This document shows positions 8,969-17,364 of a DNA stretch of 64,000 nucleotides, piece after piece. The stretch comes from Flaviflexus massiliensis. GTDB lineage: Bacteria; Actinomycetota; Actinomycetes; Actinomycetales; Actinomycetaceae. The position numbers were made by a program, and so were the translations under genes. The notes beneath the pieces were generated by a model that was given only the letters and a program-made list of their open reading frames with translations, did not search any database and was not told the DNA's origin. How positions within the stretch are numbered: the stretch's first letter is position 1; every line of letters begins with the position of its first letter. Where the stretch lies: positions 1,384,768-1,448,767 of the forward strand of contig NZ_LN831058.1 in assembly GCF_001375495.1 (NCBI RefSeq). The letters are read 5' to 3'.

Positions 8969-9993
8969 TTCTTACGCTCCCAGTAGCTCGGTCCAACAGG
9001 CTCAGGGAAGTCGCCTTCCGCAATGAGGTAGCCCTCTTCGTCCACGGTGATCGGCAGCTGGGGAAGCGGGCGCTTCGCCGGGCCGAACACAACCTTTGCG
9101 CCATCGGCCACGTCAAACGTTGACTGGTGGCAGGGGCACAGCAGGTGGTGGGTTTGTTGCTCGTACAGAGCAACCGGGCAACCCACGTGGGTACAGATCT
9201 TCGAGAAAGCAACGATGCCGTCGAGGGACTTCTCCGGCTGCTTGAGGTCCTTCTCGTCGAGACGGATGAGCAGAACAACGGCCTTCGCCTTTTCGTCCGC
9301 GTAGCCCTCTTCGTGGCTCAGATCGTTAAGGCCTTCGGGGATCACGTGGAAGACCGAACCGATGGTGACGTCTTCCTTCTTAATCGGACGAGACGCATCG
9401 TGCGGTCCGTCGGTCATGAGGCGCGTCCCCTTAGCCCACATCGTGTGCTTGAGCTTGCCGATGTTCCAGCCGTCTTCCTCACCCAGGTTTGCGACCAGGG
9501 GAACGATGAAGGGGAGGGGAACGAGAGCGAGTGCACCACCGAGTGCTGCGGTGATGAAGGGGCGGCGGGCAACACCGGATTCGGCAACACCCTGGCGCAT
9601 GATCTCGATCGCCTCAGACTGAGCCTCAGCGGAGGTTCGGGAGGTGTGACGCTCCTCGACCTTCGGGCTGTCGTCCATGAGCGCACGAGCCCAGTAGATC
9701 GCGGCGATACCGATACCACCGAAACCGATGGCAAGTCCGAGACCGAGAACGAGGTTGCCGACACGAATGTTGGCGAGCGTCGTGTAATCGGGCAGAACGA
9801 AGTACAGGACAACGGCTGCGATTGAGGCGAGCGCGGATAGGGAGAAGATGCCGGTGACGATTGCCGAGTCGAGCTTCTTCAGGCTCGGCTTCGACTCATT
9901 CTTGCGCGGCTTGTGCGGGGGGAGGCCCGGGTTCTCGAACCGTTCTTCCGGTTCGTTACTCAGCGTCGACCCGTGCTGAATGTCGTTACTCAA
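8965..9993 (-). CDS. qcrA: Cytochrome bc1 complex Rieske iron-sulfur subunit
   Basis: The Rieske [2Fe-2S] subunit transfers electrons from menaquinol to the c hemes of QcrC. The cluster motifs CTHVGCPVALYEQ and CPCHQSTFDVADG are intact. Three hydrophobic segments precede the soluble domain, as usual in actinobacterial QcrA. The start is uncertain. I chose the TTG at 9993 because it overlaps the qcrC stop as TTGA with GGAG upstream. The alternative ATG at 10014 would overlap qcrC by 25 bp and has no ribosome binding site. Confidence 0.93.
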   Translation of the reverse strand: MSNDIQHGSTLSNEPEERFENPGLPPHKPRKNESKPSLKKLDSAIVTGIFSLSALASIAAVVLYFVLPDYTTLANIRVGNLVLGLGLAIGFGGIGIAAIYWARALMDDSPKVEERHTSRTSAEAQSEAIEIMRQGVAESGVARRPFITAALGGALALVPLPFIVPLVANLGEEDGWNIGKLKHTMWAKGTRLMTDGPHDASRPIKKEDVTIGSVFHVIPEGLNDLSHEEGYADEKAKAVVLLIRLDEKDLKQPEKSLDGIVAFSKICTHVGCPVALYEQQTHHLLCPCHQSTFDVADGAKVVFGPAKRPLPQLPITVDEEGYLIAEGDFPEPVGPSYWERKK

Positions 9994-10775
9994 GACTTCT
10001 TCGCTCCAATCCATACGGCGATCAGGCAGAGGCCGCCGAGACCGATAATCCAGACCCACATACCTTCAACGACCGGGCCGACCGAGCCCAGGTTGTTACC
10101 ACCGACAGAGTCTGCTTCCTGCTGGTGGGTGATGTAGGCAATAATGTCCTGCTTCCCCTCGGGGGTGATGTTGGCGTCGTTGAAGACCGGCATGGACTGC
10201 GGTCCCGTCACCATCGCTTCGTAAATCTCCGTGGGAGTGGAGTCCATGAGCGAGGGAGCAACCTTACCTTCGGACAGTGCGCCGCCTGCGCCAACAGCGT
10301 TGTGGCACATCGAGCAGTTGGTCCGGAACAGCTCCATACCCGAAGCCGGGTCACCACCGGCCGGGTCAACCATGTCCTCGGAAGGAATGGAGGGACCGGG
10401 GCCCAGGGTCGCAACGTAGGCAGCGACGTCGTAAATCTGTTCCTCGGAGAACTGGGCGGGCTTCACCTCAGCCTGGGGAGAGTTGTTGGCCATCGGCATG
10501 CGTCCAGTGATCATCTGGAAGTGGACGGAAGCCGCACCGACACCCGTGAGCGAGGGTGCAATATCGGTGCCCGCGCCATCGGGACCGTGGCAGGAGGCGC
10601 AGTTCGCCTCGAAAATGGCTTCGCCTTCTTGGACGTTGGCTTCGGAAGAGCCCTGGGTCGCGGTTGCGCTGTCAGGGCCAACAAGTGAGTAGATTCCGGC
10701 CGTAAAGAACAGGGCAAGCATCAGGAGAATGACGGGTGCGTAACGGCTTCTCCTGGACAGGGCAGTGATCTTCAC
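9990..10775 (-). CDS. qcrC: Diheme cytochrome c subunit of the bcc complex
   Basis: QcrC replaces both cytochrome c1 and the soluble cytochrome c in actinobacteria and passes electrons directly to the aa3 oxidase. It has 261 residues with an N-terminal TM segment (about 13-32), two heme c sites (CASCHGPDG and CSMCHNAVG), and a C-terminal TM anchor before AKKS. It lies 52 bp after ctaE in the same direction and overlaps qcrA. Confidence 0.97.
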   Translation of the reverse strand: MKITALSRRSRYAPVILLMLALFFTAGIYSLVGPDSATATQGSSEANVQEGEAIFEANCASCHGPDGAGTDIAPSLTGVGAASVHFQMITGRMPMANNSPQAEVKPAQFSEEQIYDVAAYVATLGPGPSIPSEDMVDPAGGDPASGMELFRTNCSMCHNAVGAGGALSEGKVAPSLMDSTPTEIYEAMVTGPQSMPVFNDANITPEGKQDIIAYITHQQEADSVGGNNLGSVGPVVEGMWVWIIGLGGLCLIAVWIGAKKS

Positions 10776-10827
10776 GATGATGGCCTCGCTTCTGCAAAGT
10801 AGTTGGTAAGTCGGTTAAAAGTCATCA

Positions 10828-11472
10828 TCACTTGAGCACGTAAATGATGAAGAAGAGAGCAATCCAGATGACGTCAACGAAGTGCCAGTAGTAGGACGTC
10901 ACGACAGCGGTCGATGCCTCGCGGTGGCTGAACTTCTTTGTGATCTGGGTCCTGCCAATGATGAGCAGGAAGGCCACCAGGCCGCCCACGACGTGGATCG
11001 CGTGGAAGCCCGTCGTGATGTAGAAGGCCGATCCGTAGCTGCTGGACGAGACCGTGACACCGTGGCTGACCAGCTCCGAGTATTCGAAGATCTGGAGGCT
11101 GACGAAGATCGCGCCCATGATGAAGCTGAGCATGTACCACTCGGTCATGCCCCACTTCCTCACCTGGAAGATCGAACCCTCGCGGCGGGCAATCAGCTTC
11201 TCAGCCTTCCACACGCCAAACTGGCACGTGACCGAGGAGAGCATGAGGATCGTCGTGTTGATGGCCGCGAAGGGCACGTTCAGGACCTCAGCAGCCTCGC
11301 TCCACGCGGCGCTACCGGCAACGGAGCGATGCGTGAAGTACATGGCGAAGAGGCCAGCGAAGAACATGACCTCACTGGAAAGCCAGACGATGATACCCAC
11401 CGACAGGACATTGGGACGCGTAACGTGTGGCGCACGATTGGCAGCCGAAGATGCTGTACTCACAGTGGACAT
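10828..11472 (-). CDS. ctaE: Cytochrome c oxidase subunit III
   Basis: A non-catalytic core subunit of the aa3 oxidase. It has 214 residues and about five TM helices, beginning [20 protein letters not shown] and ending with [20 protein letters not shown], which is diagnostic of subunit III. It is the first gene of the ctaE-qcrC-qcrA-qcrB operon and is separated from ctaD-ctaF by about 9 kb. The nearest SD-like sequence (AGGGAA) is rather far from the ATG. Confidence 0.97.
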   Translation of the reverse strand: MSTVSTASSAANRAPHVTRPNVLSVGIIVWLSSEVMFFAGLFAMYFTHRSVAGSAAWSEAAEVLNVPFAAINTTILMLSSVTCQFGVWKAEKLIARREGSIFQVRKWGMTEWYMLSFIMGAIFVSLQIFEYSELVSHGVTVSSSSYGSAFYITTGFHAIHVVGGLVAFLLIIGRTQITKKFSHREASTAVVTSYYWHFVDVIWIALFFIIYVLK

Positions 11473-11734
11473 TATGTCTTAAAATTCCCTGAACTTGTGC
11501 ATTTCCTGGGATGAAAGTCCTATATTTGGGCGAAATGTCCCAATAGTGGCATAGATATCAGCGACTTTTGAACGATTGTGTCGCTACTTGAGGCCTATGC
11601 CATAGTCGGCACGTCTTTCCGGCGAGTTGCACAACATCATTCTGACGTAACGGGACAGTGGACGAATGACACACGTTCCCTGTTGACGGGATAGGATAAC
11701 CCTCGTATCTACACAGTTCCGGATGGAGGACAGA

Positions 11735-12172
11735 ATGTCGGATCTCGTACGATCCCAGGATGCGGCAGTAGCCGGCTCACAGGCGAGCGCCAAGATCATG
11801 ATTTACAGCGATGATCGAGCAACCCGCGACGAGGTGCGGACCACTGTTGGACGCCGCCCCGGGAAGGGTGCGCCGACGATCGAATGGTACGAGGCAGCGA
11901 CGGAGTTCGGCGTCACCGACCTGATCGAACAGGAAACCTTTGACCTTCTCATCATGGACGGTGAAGCCTCCAAGGTTGGCGGCATGGGACTGGCCAAGCA
12001 GCTCAAGGACGAAGTTGCCAACTGCCCGCCCGTTCTTCTTCTTATTGCCCGCCCTCAAGACGAATGGCTCGGTCGCTGGTCTCTCGCTGAGGAGATGGCC
12101 TCGTTTCCGATCAACCCCCGCGACATTCAGCAGAAGGTGACGAAGCTCCTGCTGGAAACCAGCAACCGATGA
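11735..12172 (+). CDS. Pseudo-receiver (response-regulator-like) protein upstream of trpD
   Basis: A 145-residue single-domain protein with a CheY-like fold pattern. MIYSDD carries the acidic pair and FDLLIMDGEA the phospho-acceptor-like Asp. The conserved Lys-Pro after strand 5 is absent (ASFPINPRD instead), so normal phosphorylation signalling is doubtful. There is no output domain. The ATG at 11735 is chosen because GGAGG lies 5 nt upstream. It overlaps trpD by 4 bp (ATGA), so the two are coupled. Similar receiver-like genes precede trpD in other actinobacteria; the role is not established. Confidence 0.85.
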   Translation: MSDLVRSQDAAVAGSQASAKIMIYSDDRATRDEVRTTVGRRPGKGAPTIEWYEAATEFGVTDLIEQETFDLLIMDGEASKVGGMGLAKQLKDEVANCPPVLLLIARPQDEWLGRWSLAEEMASFPINPRDIQQKVTKLLLETSNR

Positions 12173-13224
12173 GCCGGCGGACCTGGTCCGATCTGACAGC
12201 TCGCCTGATTCGCCGTGAAGACCTCGACACTGAGGACACGCGGTGGGCGATGGACGAGGTAATGTCCGGGCTCACGTCACCGGTTGTGCTCGCAGGTTTC
12301 CTCACCGCGCTCGCCACCAAGGGTGAGACCACGGATGAATTGCGCGGACTGGCGGACGCCATGCTCGAGCACGCAAAATCCATCAATATTGACCGGGATA
12401 CCCTCGATATTGTCGGGACCGGTGGCGACAGGATGAAGACGATCAACATCTCCACGATGTCGTCCATCGTTATCGCCGCCGCCGGGGTCAAGGTCGTCAA
12501 ACACGGCAACCGTGCCTCCTCATCAGCGTCCGGCTCCGCCGACTGCCTCGAGGCTCTCGGAGTGGACCTCAACCTGCCCGTCAAGCAAGTGATCTCCAAC
12601 TTCGAAGAACTCGGAATCACGTTCCTGTTCGCCAACCTCTTCCACCCTTCCATGCGGCACGCAGGTGTGGCACGGAAGGAGCTGGGTGTTGGCACCGCGT
12701 TCAACGTGCTCGGCCCACTGACGAACCCGGCTCGCCCACGCGCCGGAGCGATCGGAGTTTCTTCCGCCCACCACGCACCTATCGTGGCCGGGGTACTCGC
12801 TGGCCGAGGTACCGATGCGCTTGTCTTCCGCGGCGATAACGGCATGGATGAACTGAATGCTGTGTCGGTCAACCACGTATGGGAAGTGCACGACGGAAAA
12901 GTCGAGTACAGCATCGTCGACGCGGTCAAGGATCTGGGACTGAGCCCGGCTACGGTCGAGGACCTGCGCGGCGAAGACGCGGTCTACAACGCCAATGTTG
13001 CCCGCAGGATCTTTGCCGGTGAGAAGGGTGCAGGCCGCGAAGCGGTCCTGCTCAACGTTGCCGGTGCACTCGTTGCCTACGGTAGGGCACCCGGAGTGGA
13101 CCGGAACTCCGGCACTCTCATCGAACGCCTCCGTGCTGGCCTGGACATTGCACGCGACACGATCGACTCGGGCAAGGCCGAAGATCTCCTCAGCAGATGG
13201 GTGTCGCTCTCCCAAGCGGAGTAA
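12169..13224 (+). CDS. trpD: Anthranilate phosphoribosyltransferase
   Basis: TrpD transfers phosphoribose from PRPP to anthranilate in tryptophan synthesis. It has 351 residues, full length. The PRPP-binding GTGGDRMKTINIST, the KHGNRASSSASGSAD anthranilate-site region and LGPLTNPARP are all present. The ATG overlaps the preceding gene. No other trp genes are adjacent, the usual arrangement for actinobacterial stand-alone trpD. A 16-bp hairpin follows. Confidence 0.97.
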   Translation: MSRRTWSDLTARLIRREDLDTEDTRWAMDEVMSGLTSPVVLAGFLTALATKGETTDELRGLADAMLEHAKSINIDRDTLDIVGTGGDRMKTINISTMSSIVIAAAGVKVVKHGNRASSSASGSADCLEALGVDLNLPVKQVISNFEELGITFLFANLFHPSMRHAGVARKELGVGTAFNVLGPLTNPARPRAGAIGVSSAHHAPIVAGVLAGRGTDALVFRGDNGMDELNAVSVNHVWEVHDGKVEYSIVDAVKDLGLSPATVEDLRGEDAVYNANVARRIFAGEKGAGREAVLLNVAGALVAYGRAPGVDRNSGTLIERLRAGLDIARDTIDSGKAEDLLSRWVSLSQAE

Positions 13225-13243
13225 TGAGCGCCGTTATCTGTCA

Positions 13244-13281
13244 GGGGCACCCACGAACTCAAACAAGTTCGTGGGTGCCCC
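13244..13281 (+). terminator. Strong hairpin after trpD
   Basis: A perfect 16-bp stem (13244-13259 with 13266-13281) with a 6-nt loop, 19 bp after the trpD stop. No U-tract follows, but the stability suggests a terminator. Confidence 0.75.
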
Positions 13282-13485
13282 ACCTTCCACCGAGATCCGA
13301 GACCTGAGGCCTCTGACTCGAAACTCGAGATTCGAACATTTTCAATTGACACATCGATGTTTCTCTGAACCAACACCGTTGTATGTCCAGTGCTGGAATT
13401 CAGACTTTGGGCAATCAGACTCTTGGATAGCTGAACGACGAAGGCGCCCAGGCTGTGCCCGGGACGCCTCACCGCTCGCGAGTGA

Positions 13486-13764
13486 TTAGTCGAGTCCGAT
13501 GTGGAAGGCAGCTTCCAAGTCGTGCTGAGAGTACGCGCGGAAGGCAATGTAGGTGACGGTGTCGATCACGCCTTCCACCTTGCCCATCTTGTCCGCAATC
13601 ACGTCTGCGAGCTTGTCGTGGTCGGAGACACGGACGACGGCGATGAGGTCACGGTCGCCGGTGGTGGAGTACACCTCCGAAACGCCCTTGATTTGAGTGA
13701 TTTCTTCTGCGACCTCGGGGACCCGTGCGCTCTCGGCATCAATGAGAACTATGGCGGTGAGCAT
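13486..13764 (-). CDS. Stand-alone Lrp/AsnC ligand-binding (RAM) domain protein
   Basis: A 92-residue protein corresponding to the C-terminal effector domain of Lrp/AsnC regulators, without the DNA-binding helix-turn-helix. Visible family features are the MLTAIVLIDAE strand, the GVSEVYSTTGDRDLIAVVRV core and the TVTYIAFRAYS end. Such SraA/DM1-like proteins bind amino acids and may modulate a full Lrp partner; here this is inference. It is convergent with trpD, and the spacer may hold terminators for both. Confidence 0.88.
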   Translation of the reverse strand: MLTAIVLIDAESARVPEVAEEITQIKGVSEVYSTTGDRDLIAVVRVSDHDKLADVIADKMGKVEGVIDTVTYIAFRAYSQHDLEAAFHIGLD

Positions 13765-13799
13765 GCTGACATCCTTTCGCTACCGGTAATGAGACAAGC

Positions 13800-15551
13800 T
13801 TACGCCCTGGAAGGTGCCCTCTTGTCTCCCGCGAGCTCGACGATCCGGAAGCGATGTGGGGAATTGCGAGAGACAGCGACGGGTTGCTCTGGGCTGTTGA
13901 GGAGCCTGGTGCCGGGGGAGAAGATCCACGCGAACAGGAGTTCGGTCTCTTCCACCGGGGCCGCCCCGCACGCGAGCGTGGGTTCCTGGACGGGTGGGGT
14001 GGTGGCAGCAAGGGTTTCGGCCATGCCGAGCACCTCGTGGGCTGAGCTGACGGTGGCGGTACCCGCGAGCCTGCCGTAGCGGATCACGACGATCTCCCAA
14101 CCCTTTTTCCCGGGGCGGGAGGCGCGCAGTTCGGGAACGCTCGTGAGAAGGCGCAGATTTTCTTTGCGTGCGGCAGTCTTGATCAAAGAGGAGAGCCGGT
14201 CCCGTTCCTCGGCTGCTCGCTCAAACTCCTCCCGGGAGGACATTTCCCTCATGTTCTCCAAAGCTTTCTCGACGGTTTCGTCGATGAGGCCGGACAGGTT
14301 GCTGGCAGTGCGTGGGACGGCCGGTTGGGTGATTCCCGTGAGGCAGGGAGCATCGCACCTGCCCATGTCCGCAAGAGAGCACGCGCGTGCATTCTCCGCC
14401 GGTACAAGGGGAAACTTGGTCGTGCACGTTCTGATCCGCGTGGTCTTTTCCAGGAGGTCTTTGACGAGCTTGGCTGAGCGGGCCGAGGTGAAGGGACCAA
14501 GGGCGTCTGGGAAGTCAGCTACGGGCACGGAGCGGACGATGGAGAGCCGTGGGTGGGATTCCTTTGTCAGCACGAGCCAGGGCCGCTTCTGCGGTTTCTT
14601 GGAGCGCCGATTATAGGGCGGATCGTAGGTCTGAATGTCACGTAACTCGAGCACCTGTGCCTCGAGGGTGGTGGCGGTGGAGGTCGCTTCGACCCGGACC
14701 GCGAGATCGACCATTTCCCCCATCCGATTGCGTTTCTCGGCGGCGGTGAAATATTGCCGGACTCGCTTATAAACATTGACCGAGGTGCCCACGTAGAGGA
14801 CCTGATCACCCGGACCGATGAAACGATAAACCCCGGGCGTGCGAGGGAGGTGATCGGCGAGAGAGGCGCGAACACGACGCTTGTATGGGACGGGGTCGGT
14901 CACGGTCTTCAGGTCTTCCAGGTGGCTGACTCCGAGGGGACCGAGCCTGCCGAGGATGAACTGGAGAAGTTCCTCTGTTGCAAGCGCATCATCGAGCGCC
15001 CTGTGCGTGGGGGTGACGGCTGTACCGATCACACGCGCGAGTGTGCCCAGCTTGTAGTTGGGGGTTTCGTCTTTTGAAATTGTCCGGCGTGCGAGCTGCA
15101 CAGTATCGAGCGTCATAACCTTGGGAAACGGTAGGTCAAGAGCCTGGGCAGCGGCTTTCAGATGTCCGACGTCGAAGCGCGCATTGTGCGCGACCAGGAC
15201 CGTGTCGGGGGAGTCTCCTACGAACTCGAAAAAGGCAGGCAGGACGGTCGCGATTCGCGGCGCATCCATGACCATCGCTGTCGTAATGCCGGTGAGGACG
15301 GTGATGGAGGGCGGGATTGGCTGATTGGGATTGACGAGGGTCCCAAAGGTGCCGACGACCTCCCCGCCGATCGACTTCACGGCCCCGATTTCGGTGATCT
15401 CTTCCGCCCCCGGTGCTCCGCCAGTCGTCTCAAGATCGACAACGACGAAGGTGACGGAACGCAGGTCCGTGCCCAAATCCGAGAAGGCGAGCTGGACATC
15501 GATACCTTCGGGTGCTCGTCGAGCATCCTCAAGAACGAGCCGGCCAGCCAC
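13800..15551 (-). CDS. DEDDh exonuclease / UvrC-like GIY-YIG fusion protein
   Basis: A 583-residue two-part nuclease. The N-terminal DnaQ-type 3'-5' exonuclease (about residues 30-200) has FVVVDLETTGG, VLVAHNARFDVGHL and HRALDDALAT. It is followed by a UvrC/Cho-like GIY-YIG domain: PGVYRFIGPGDQVLYVGTS. The rest resembles the middle of UvrC, including a cysteine-rich CSLADMGRCDAPCL, but the C-terminal UvrC endonuclease half is lacking. M. tuberculosis Rv2191 has the same architecture and also lies near trpD and qcrCAB. A role in DNA repair is likely. The GTG shares one base with the upstream stop, and GAGG lies 6 nt before it. Confidence 0.93.
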   Translation of the reverse strand: MAGRLVLEDARRAPEGIDVQLAFSDLGTDLRSVTFVVVDLETTGGAPGAEEITEIGAVKSIGGEVVGTFGTLVNPNQPIPPSITVLTGITTAMVMDAPRIATVLPAFFEFVGDSPDTVLVAHNARFDVGHLKAAAQALDLPFPKVMTLDTVQLARRTISKDETPNYKLGTLARVIGTAVTPTHRALDDALATEELLQFILGRLGPLGVSHLEDLKTVTDPVPYKRRVRASLADHLPRTPGVYRFIGPGDQVLYVGTSVNVYKRVRQYFTAAEKRNRMGEMVDLAVRVEATSTATTLEAQVLELRDIQTYDPPYNRRSKKPQKRPWLVLTKESHPRLSIVRSVPVADFPDALGPFTSARSAKLVKDLLEKTTRIRTCTTKFPLVPAENARACSLADMGRCDAPCLTGITQPAVPRTASNLSGLIDETVEKALENMREMSSREEFERAAEERDRLSSLIKTAARKENLRLLTSVPELRASRPGKKGWEIVVIRYGRLAGTATVSSAHEVLGMAETLAATTPPVQEPTLACGAAPVEETELLFAWIFSPGTRLLNSPEQPVAVSRNSPHRFRIVELAGDKRAPSRA

Positions 15552-15973
15552 TAGATCCTCATTCCGTCGTCATCTTCCTTCCCCGTCGCATAGGACACCA
15601 CCCATGCGACAGCCGCGCCTACGGTCGCGATAACAACCACGATAAAGAGAGTGGGGGACAAAGATATGAAAGAAATTTCGGACAGGACAATGAGGACCAG
15701 CCCGATCCCTGCGATCGCGAGGAGGGCGCGTTCCAGGGTGGAGCGGGGTGTTCCTTCCATGGCGCGATAGGTGGCGTCCAACACCTCATCGGCCGCTTCT
15801 GGGCGTTCATCATCCACATCCGGCTGCACCCAGTCGCGGGGCCGCTCGGGACGAATCGGCGCTGGAGCAGGGGAAATGGGCCAATCTGAGCCGTCGAAAG
15901 CATCCTCGAGCTCCGCAGCGTACCGCTCCCAGTCGGTACCCTCTGTGTCGTCATCTTTGTTCCGTGGACTCAT
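15551..15973 (-). CDS. Small two-TM membrane protein, hypothetical
   Basis: A 140-residue protein. The first 85 residues are acidic and Pro-rich (hydrophilic, cytoplasmic), followed by two adjacent hydrophobic helices separated by a short turn around SFISLSPT and a short charged tail. It overlaps the start of the DnaQ/GIY-YIG gene by one base, indicating a two-gene operon. No family name is recognised with confidence. Confidence 0.8.
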   Translation of the reverse strand: MSPRNKDDDTEGTDWERYAAELEDAFDGSDWPISPAPAPIRPERPRDWVQPDVDDERPEAADEVLDATYRAMEGTPRSTLERALLAIAGIGLVLIVLSEISFISLSPTLFIVVVIATVGAAVAWVVSYATGKEDDDGMRI

Positions 15974-15993
15974 GCTTTAAATGGTAGGCCAGA

Positions 15994-15999
15994 TAGAAT
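15994..15999 (+). promoter_or_regulatory. -10 element upstream of the phosphofructokinase gene
   Basis: TAGAAT matches the actinobacterial -10 pattern TAnnnT and lies 34 bp before the ATG, with a good AAGGAAGG ribosome binding site in between. The -35 element is not clear. Confidence 0.45.
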
Positions 16000-16032
16000 G
16001 AATAACGTATTGCTCCAAAAGGAAGGTTACCC

Positions 16033-17244
16033 ATGGCTCTCAATCGTGTTGCTCTCTTGACTGCGGGCGGCTTCGCCCCCTGCCTATCGTCGGCAGTTGG
16101 CGGACTCATTGAGCGTTACAACGAAATTGATCCCGAAATTGAGATCATTGCCTACCAGTACGGCTACCACGGCCTCCTGACCGGTGACAAGATCGTTTTC
16201 GACAAGCAAGCACGCGCAAACGCCCGGATCCTCCAGAACTACGGTGGTTCCCCGATCGGCAACTCCCGCGTCAAGCTCACCAACGTTGAGGACTGCGTCA
16301 AGCGCGGTCTCGTCAAGGAGGGTGAGGACCCGCTCGAGGTGGCAGCCGAGCAGCTTCGCGCCGATGGCGTTGATATTCTGCACACCATTGGGGGCGACGA
16401 CACCAACACGACCGCCGCTGACCTCGCACACTACCTGCACGAGCACCAGTACGAACTGACGGTCGTGGGCCTGCCCAAGACCATCGACAACGACATCGTT
16501 CCCATCGCCCAGTCCATGGGTGCCCTCACTGCAGCCGAAGAGGCAGCCGAATACGCCATCAACATCATCGGTGAGCACCGCTCCTCGCCCCGCATGCTCA
16601 TCATCCACGAAGTCATGGGACGCAACTGCGGCTACCTCACCGCACGCGCCGCAGCGGACTACCGCCGCTGGGTTGACCAGCAGGAATTCCTGCCCTCGGC
16701 GGGCCTCAAGAAGGAACGCTGGGACATTCACGCCGTCTACCTGCCGGAGATGGACATCAACCTCGATACCGAAGCCGAGCGCCTCAAGACCATCATGGAC
16801 ACCGAGGGCAACGTCAACATCTTCCTCTCCGAGGGTGCAGGCGTTGACGAGATCATCGAAGAGATGGAAGCAGCGGGCGAAGAGATTCCCCGGGACCCCT
16901 TCGGCCACGTCAAGCTCGACCAGATCAACCCCGGCCAGTGGTTCGCCGAAAAGTTCGCTGACCGACTCGGTGCCGAAAAGGTCATGGTTCAGAAGTCCGG
17001 CTACTTCTCGCGTGCAGCCCGCGCCCGCGAAGAAGACCTCCGCCTCATCAAGGGCCTTGTCGACTTCGCCGTCGAATCAGCCTTCAGGGGCGACTCGGGT
17101 GTCGTTGGCCACGACGAAGAGGACGACAACAAGCTGAAGTCGATCGACTTCAAGCGCATTGCCGGACACAAGGCCTTCAACATGTTCCAGCCCTGGTTTG
17201 AAGAGGTCATGGAGACCATCGGTCAGCCCCTCAAGGCCGACTAA
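16033..17244 (+). CDS. pfp: Phosphofructokinase, probably PPi-dependent
   Basis: This enzyme phosphorylates fructose 6-phosphate. It has 403 residues. The phosphoryl-donor motif reads GGDDTNTTA: the Asp after GGD occupies the position of the ATP-site Gly (GGDGS) in ATP-PFKs, which in this family marks pyrophosphate use. PKTIDND and EVMGRNCGYLT are also present. As a PPi enzyme it would work reversibly in glycolysis and gluconeogenesis. It is monocistronic as far as visible. Substrate assignment rests on one residue and overall resemblance. Confidence 0.9.
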   Translation: MALNRVALLTAGGFAPCLSSAVGGLIERYNEIDPEIEIIAYQYGYHGLLTGDKIVFDKQARANARILQNYGGSPIGNSRVKLTNVEDCVKRGLVKEGEDPLEVAAEQLRADGVDILHTIGGDDTNTTAADLAHYLHEHQYELTVVGLPKTIDNDIVPIAQSMGALTAAEEAAEYAINIIGEHRSSPRMLIIHEVMGRNCGYLTARAAADYRRWVDQQEFLPSAGLKKERWDIHAVYLPEMDINLDTEAERLKTIMDTEGNVNIFLSEGAGVDEIIEEMEAAGEEIPRDPFGHVKLDQINPGQWFAEKFADRLGAEKVMVQKSGYFSRAARAREEDLRLIKGLVDFAVESAFRGDSGVVGHDEEDDNKLKSIDFKRIAGHKAFNMFQPWFEEVMETIGQPLKAD

Positions 17245-17274
17245 ACCGCGCTAGCAACCGTAAAATTGTCACGA

Positions 17275-17347
17275 GTCCGAATCAATTAATCGGACAACAC
17301 AACTTGAAGTGACCACGTGCCGGACAAATTCTGTCACGTGGTCACTT
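17275..17347 (+). promoter_or_regulatory. Two-hairpin leader upstream of DAHP synthase
   Basis: A 6-bp inverted repeat (17275-17280 with 17290-17295) is followed by a perfect 13-bp stem (17307-17319 with 17335-17347) with a 15-nt loop, ending 17 bp before the aroG start. The loop of the second hairpin contains CGGAC (17321-17325), which could also pair with GTCCG of the first. It may simply be the terminator of the upstream gene, or an attenuator-like element. No aromatic-rich leader peptide is visible. Confidence 0.5.
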
Positions 17348-17364
17348 CTGTATAGGATCATCAC

